Shown: positions 60,996 through 64,000 of the stretch, in pieces
How the letters are laid out: each line of letters starts with the position of its first letter
How positions within the stretch are numbered: position 1 is the stretch's first letter
Origin: Toxonevra muliebris
Taxonomy: Eukaryota; Arthropoda; Insecta; Diptera; Pallopteridae
Direction: 5' to 3'
NCBI GenBank assembly: GCA_963691655.1
Contig: OY829329.1
Location: forward strand, 66,148,852 to 66,212,851
Length of the DNA stretch: 64,000 nucleotides
Made by a program: the position numbers and the translations under genes
The notes under the pieces: generated by a model
Seen by the model: only the letters and a program-made list of their open reading frames with translations
Told to the model about the DNA's origin: nothing
Databases searched by the model: none

Positions 60996-61777
60996 TGTGA
61001 CGACATAAAATTATCAGTAATTTTAATCGCACAACCCTAAACCACTAACACATTTATGCCGTTAAAATATATATTAACATTTATATTTAAGTAATTATAA
61101 TATATATATTTCACAGAACGGAAATAATACGGTACAACAAGAAGAAATTGATATAAAAGGACATGCATCGCACTGAAGAAGACACTCAGACTTAGACTGT
61201 GGCATAGGTCATTTCTTCTTCTCTTTGTTAGATTATATGAAATACTCCTTACGGTTGCGTCAGCACGGAAGGATAAGGCTTAGACATTGGTAGCTAATAT
61301 CAAACGAAGCGACAGCACATTTGATTCCTATTTAATTCTCAGAAATCGGTCAGGTATTTATTGGACCTTGCGAGTGAAACATCACACCAAGGTATATAAA
61401 GATCAGGTATTCATTAGACACCAGGGTGTGCGACAGCCTCACTGGTGTAGTACAAACAAAGTTGCCACTGACCATACAGCAAACAATGAAAACTTAGCCA
61501 TCGTGTCACGAAGACACGCATCGTAAACGAGCGGCAACGAAGCCACACGAGCGCCAAGAAAGGCAAACAAAGGGAAACGAACACCAACGAAGATGAACGA
61601 ACAAACATACGAGGTACAAAAGATAAAATACTAACGAATCAAGTGTAAATAAAATAACAGTGAAGAATATCAATAAACAAGTGAACCGAAATAAATCGTG
61701 AGTTATTATTTACGCACCCTGGTTACTCGCTGAGTATACCCTGACAAAAAGAAAAGGAACCAGGAAGGTTCGTTACA
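60996..61777 (+). mobile_element. Probable solo LTR
   Basis: The ends are TGTGACGACAT (60996) and ..GGTTCGTTACA (to 61777), an imperfect inverted pair of the TG..CA kind. A TATA box (GGTATATAAAG, 61391) stands upstream of a TCATTAG initiator-like site, and AATAAA-type signals occur at about 61649, 61671 and 61691. The flanks are AAAAA on the left and AAAAG on the right, so a short duplication is possible but not informative. No internal retrotransposon region adjoins it. The family is not assigned. Confidence 0.45.
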
Positions 61778-61977
61778 AAAAGTAACAGGAAAATATTTAA
61801 GATGTTCACAAGGTGTCTTATTTGGCGTCGTATACTCTCATTTGTCGTAAATTCTCTAATTTTTCATACAAAATTAGACGACTTTACAACTATACAACAG
61901 TGTAGAACAGCTTGTAAACAATCCAAATATTATTATTAAAATGAATATTTCCTATGCGACAATATATGCCTCACCCC

Positions 61978-62250
61978 TCTTTCGTGCAAAAACAAAATCG
62001 GGAAAAAGAAACTTGCTCTTTGGTTTTCTTGTTCTCTTGATTTTTTTTCAGCAAATACTCTCTCATTTAAGCACAACTGCATTTTATTTGTAGTAAATAG
62101 ATTATGTGCTTTTGGCGACTCGGCTGCGTTTAAGAGTACGCAATAGCGGATTCTCTCACTTTTTTTTAATTTAATTTTTTTTTTGGTTAAACGGTATTGG
62201 GAAGAGAGAACAAAGAATAGATGAGGTGTATTTGATTTGTATTGTGCACA
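61978..62250 (+). repeat. Dispersed repeat with CTGCGTTT..GTACGCA hairpin, copy B
   Basis: It is the plus-strand homologue of 28300-28585. The hairpin here reads CTGCGTTTAAGAGTACGCA. The open frame of 108 codons on the minus strand is not conserved in copy A. Confidence 0.85.
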
Positions 62251-62449
62251 CGTGTGTATCAATTTGTCACTTCACTTCCCTTTTAAAGTCGAAGTTCTCT
62301 CTCTTTCGCTCTTCGACGTCATTCAACTAATTAAGTAAAAAATGTGATTGATTAAATAATGTTTTACAAATAGTGTTTACTGTAAGTGTTAAAATGTTAT
62401 GATATCTTTGTAATAATTATAGTTTTTTAAAAATATCAGATAAGTAACA

Positions 62450-62770
62450 AGATCAAACCCCAGACCCCAATATAATCGAATTCAAATCAAATGCAAATAA
62501 AAATTTAGACCAAACTTAACCTAAAATCAGACCAAAATTCAAACTTTTTTCAAACGAAAACTCTGAACAAAATTTAAATCAAACCCCAGACGAAAACTCA
62601 GAAGGAAACAAAGGAAAAAAAAACTCAGACTAAAAATCAAACCAAATTCAAACCAAAAATCAGATCAGAAGAAACCAAAATTAAGACTAAAAAAAACAGT
62701 TTTTAAATAAGACTAAAAACCAAACGATCAAATCACATACAAAAATAGATCAAAAAACATTATCAAGCTT
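62450..62770. repeat. A/C-rich degenerate repeat
   Basis: Words such as AAACTCAGACTAAAAATCAA and CAAACCCCAGAC recur with loose spacing of 10-25 bp and marked strand bias. It is the mirror image in style of the T/G-rich tract at 12040-12620. Confidence 0.55.
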
Positions 62771-63119
62771 TAAAAAGTAAGTTATTTTAGATAAAATGTA
62801 ATGCAAGAATATAGAACAAACAGTTGTGCTGTGACATTTTTTTATAGATTATATAATTCATATATAAGTCATAGCCCCCCTCTGGGATACGCCCACTACT
62901 GATAATATGTTCAGTTAATGCCACAGTATGTTTCAGAACCGAATTATATCGGGTATACGACCACAGACTGTTGTACTTGAGATCGGATTGAATTGGTTTT
63001 TATGATACAACAACAGCTGCTCCTATACCATATACCAGTATAAGCTTTTCACCATTAAATTTCTAAGGTCCATGATAAAAAAATCAAAGCGAAAATATTG
63101 AATTCAATTCAATTGCGTT

Positions 63120-64000
63120 TTTTTTTTTTTTTTTTAATAGGTAAAATAGAAATCAGACAAAATTGAAATCATTTTAAAACTTTCTCCTTACCACGAGAAG
63201 CGAATCAGGATTAGGATAGCCAAGAGGAATATAATAGAAAGTTGCTGAAAATCAAGTTTTTAAAATTTAATTTTTTAAATTTTAATTTTTTTAAATTAAA
63301 ATTTTTTTTAAATTTTAATTTTTTTATCATTTCCAACTGGGTATTTACAACCAAAAAACATACTGTTCACTAGCGTACCAAAGGGGAGAGGGGATTTCGA
63401 AAGAAAACCTCTTATCTCTGATAAATATTTTTTATTTATTTAAGGAACGCTAGTACAAAAGAATTAAATCTTATATTAAAGCTCTAGCTTTATAGAACTA
63501 TTAGTAAATTTAATTAAAGATTAACCAGCAAGGAAGTTACAATTCCATATGAAGAAATATCTCAACCATTATTGAGTTAAAAAACTTTTCAGAAGAAATT
63601 AAAAAACTCCAACTCTCTCTCCCATTTTTCCGCAATTTCTATGTCCGCTAGTGCAAATATACCTACATGTGTCATTTTAATATCTATACATACATGCATA
63701 CACATATACATATATGAGTTGATCTACTATATGTGGCAAATAGCACATCAAAAGTCGAAATAATAAAATATTCACAAAAGTTGATGCGGATTCAAATAAA
63801 ACTGAAGAGGAAATTCACTTTGATATATTTTACTGTGCTGCTGTATGGCTACAATATTTATCAACGCACACAAATACATACAGAGCTAGATAGACAAACT
63901 CTCAAACCTACTCACAAACACACACACACACTTAAAACAGCGGATATACCGCGCCATTGCGTATAAGCAAATGCACCATTTCATACATTTTTATGTACAT
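63120..64000. other. AT-rich stretch with a possible MITE
   Basis: CACTAGCGTAC at 63369 and its near complement GTCCGCTAGTG at 63643 could be the ends of a 285-bp MITE, although no target duplication is seen. T/A palindromes occur at 63255-63330. No gene reaches the window end. Confidence 0.4.

Noticed and set aside
1..64000. CRISPR arrays, operons or ribosome-binding sites
   Set aside because: The DNA is eukaryotic. The regular repeats here are satellite or minisatellite units without unique spacers.

Overview
The window looks like intronic or intergenic DNA from a higher (schizophoran) fly with a repeat-rich genome. The evidence is very AT-rich sequence, dense (CA)n, (GA)n, (CAA)n and (GCT)n microsatellites, a mauritiana-type mariner, several hAT, Tc1-like and piggyBac-like remnants, tRNA-derived SINEs, and degraded LINEs. 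The species is an inference; I could not tell a calyptrate from a tephritid or another family. I see no intact host protein-coding gene. Almost every recognisable protein is a broken transposon protein.

Layout. 1-1500 is plain AT-rich DNA. 1499-4311 is a 54-bp minisatellite that stays open in several frames, followed by a foldback at 4357-4498. 4661-5966 is a Tc1/mariner-type element with terminal repeats and a transposase carrying four in-frame stops. 8767-8785 is a run of 19 G. 9581-10931 is a non-autonomous hAT with a perfect 8-bp target duplication. 11162-11588 holds two adjoining tRNA-derived SINEs. 14592-16504 and 26540-27467 are two copies of one hAT family with different contents; the first carries a dispersed repeat (second copy at 51640-52110) and a small coding-like ORF. 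16858-20035 holds a SINE fragment, an inverted-repeat element, and a 556-bp terminal-repeat element with a piggyBac-like MITE inside it. 21600-24350 is a broken LINE interrupted by an antisense tail from another LINE, a palindromic MITE and a short antisense coding-like ORF.

28300-28585 and 61978-62250 are copies of another dispersed repeat. 29344-29424 is a candidate terminal exon on the minus strand. 38422-38810 has a MITE followed by a Penelope/hammerhead-like hairpin. 39391-40985 is a frameshifted mariner with a full SINE inserted and its 12-bp duplication visible. 42422-43349 is a LINE ORF1 with a PHD finger. 47979-48802 is a terminal-repeat element built on repeated AGTATCG words. 52620-54297 is a regular 142-bp satellite array ending in a truncated SINE. 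56140-57574 is a Tc1/mariner-superfamily element whose middle is filled by 41-bp tandem repeats. 57811-58070 is another SINE, 60258-60850 is a LINE RNase H remnant, and 60996-61777 is a probable solo LTR.

The region is mostly nested mobile DNA. If host exons are present, the best candidates are the short coding-like stretches at 29344-29424 (-), 23505-23615 (-) and 15881-16054 (+). All three need comparative or transcript evidence.
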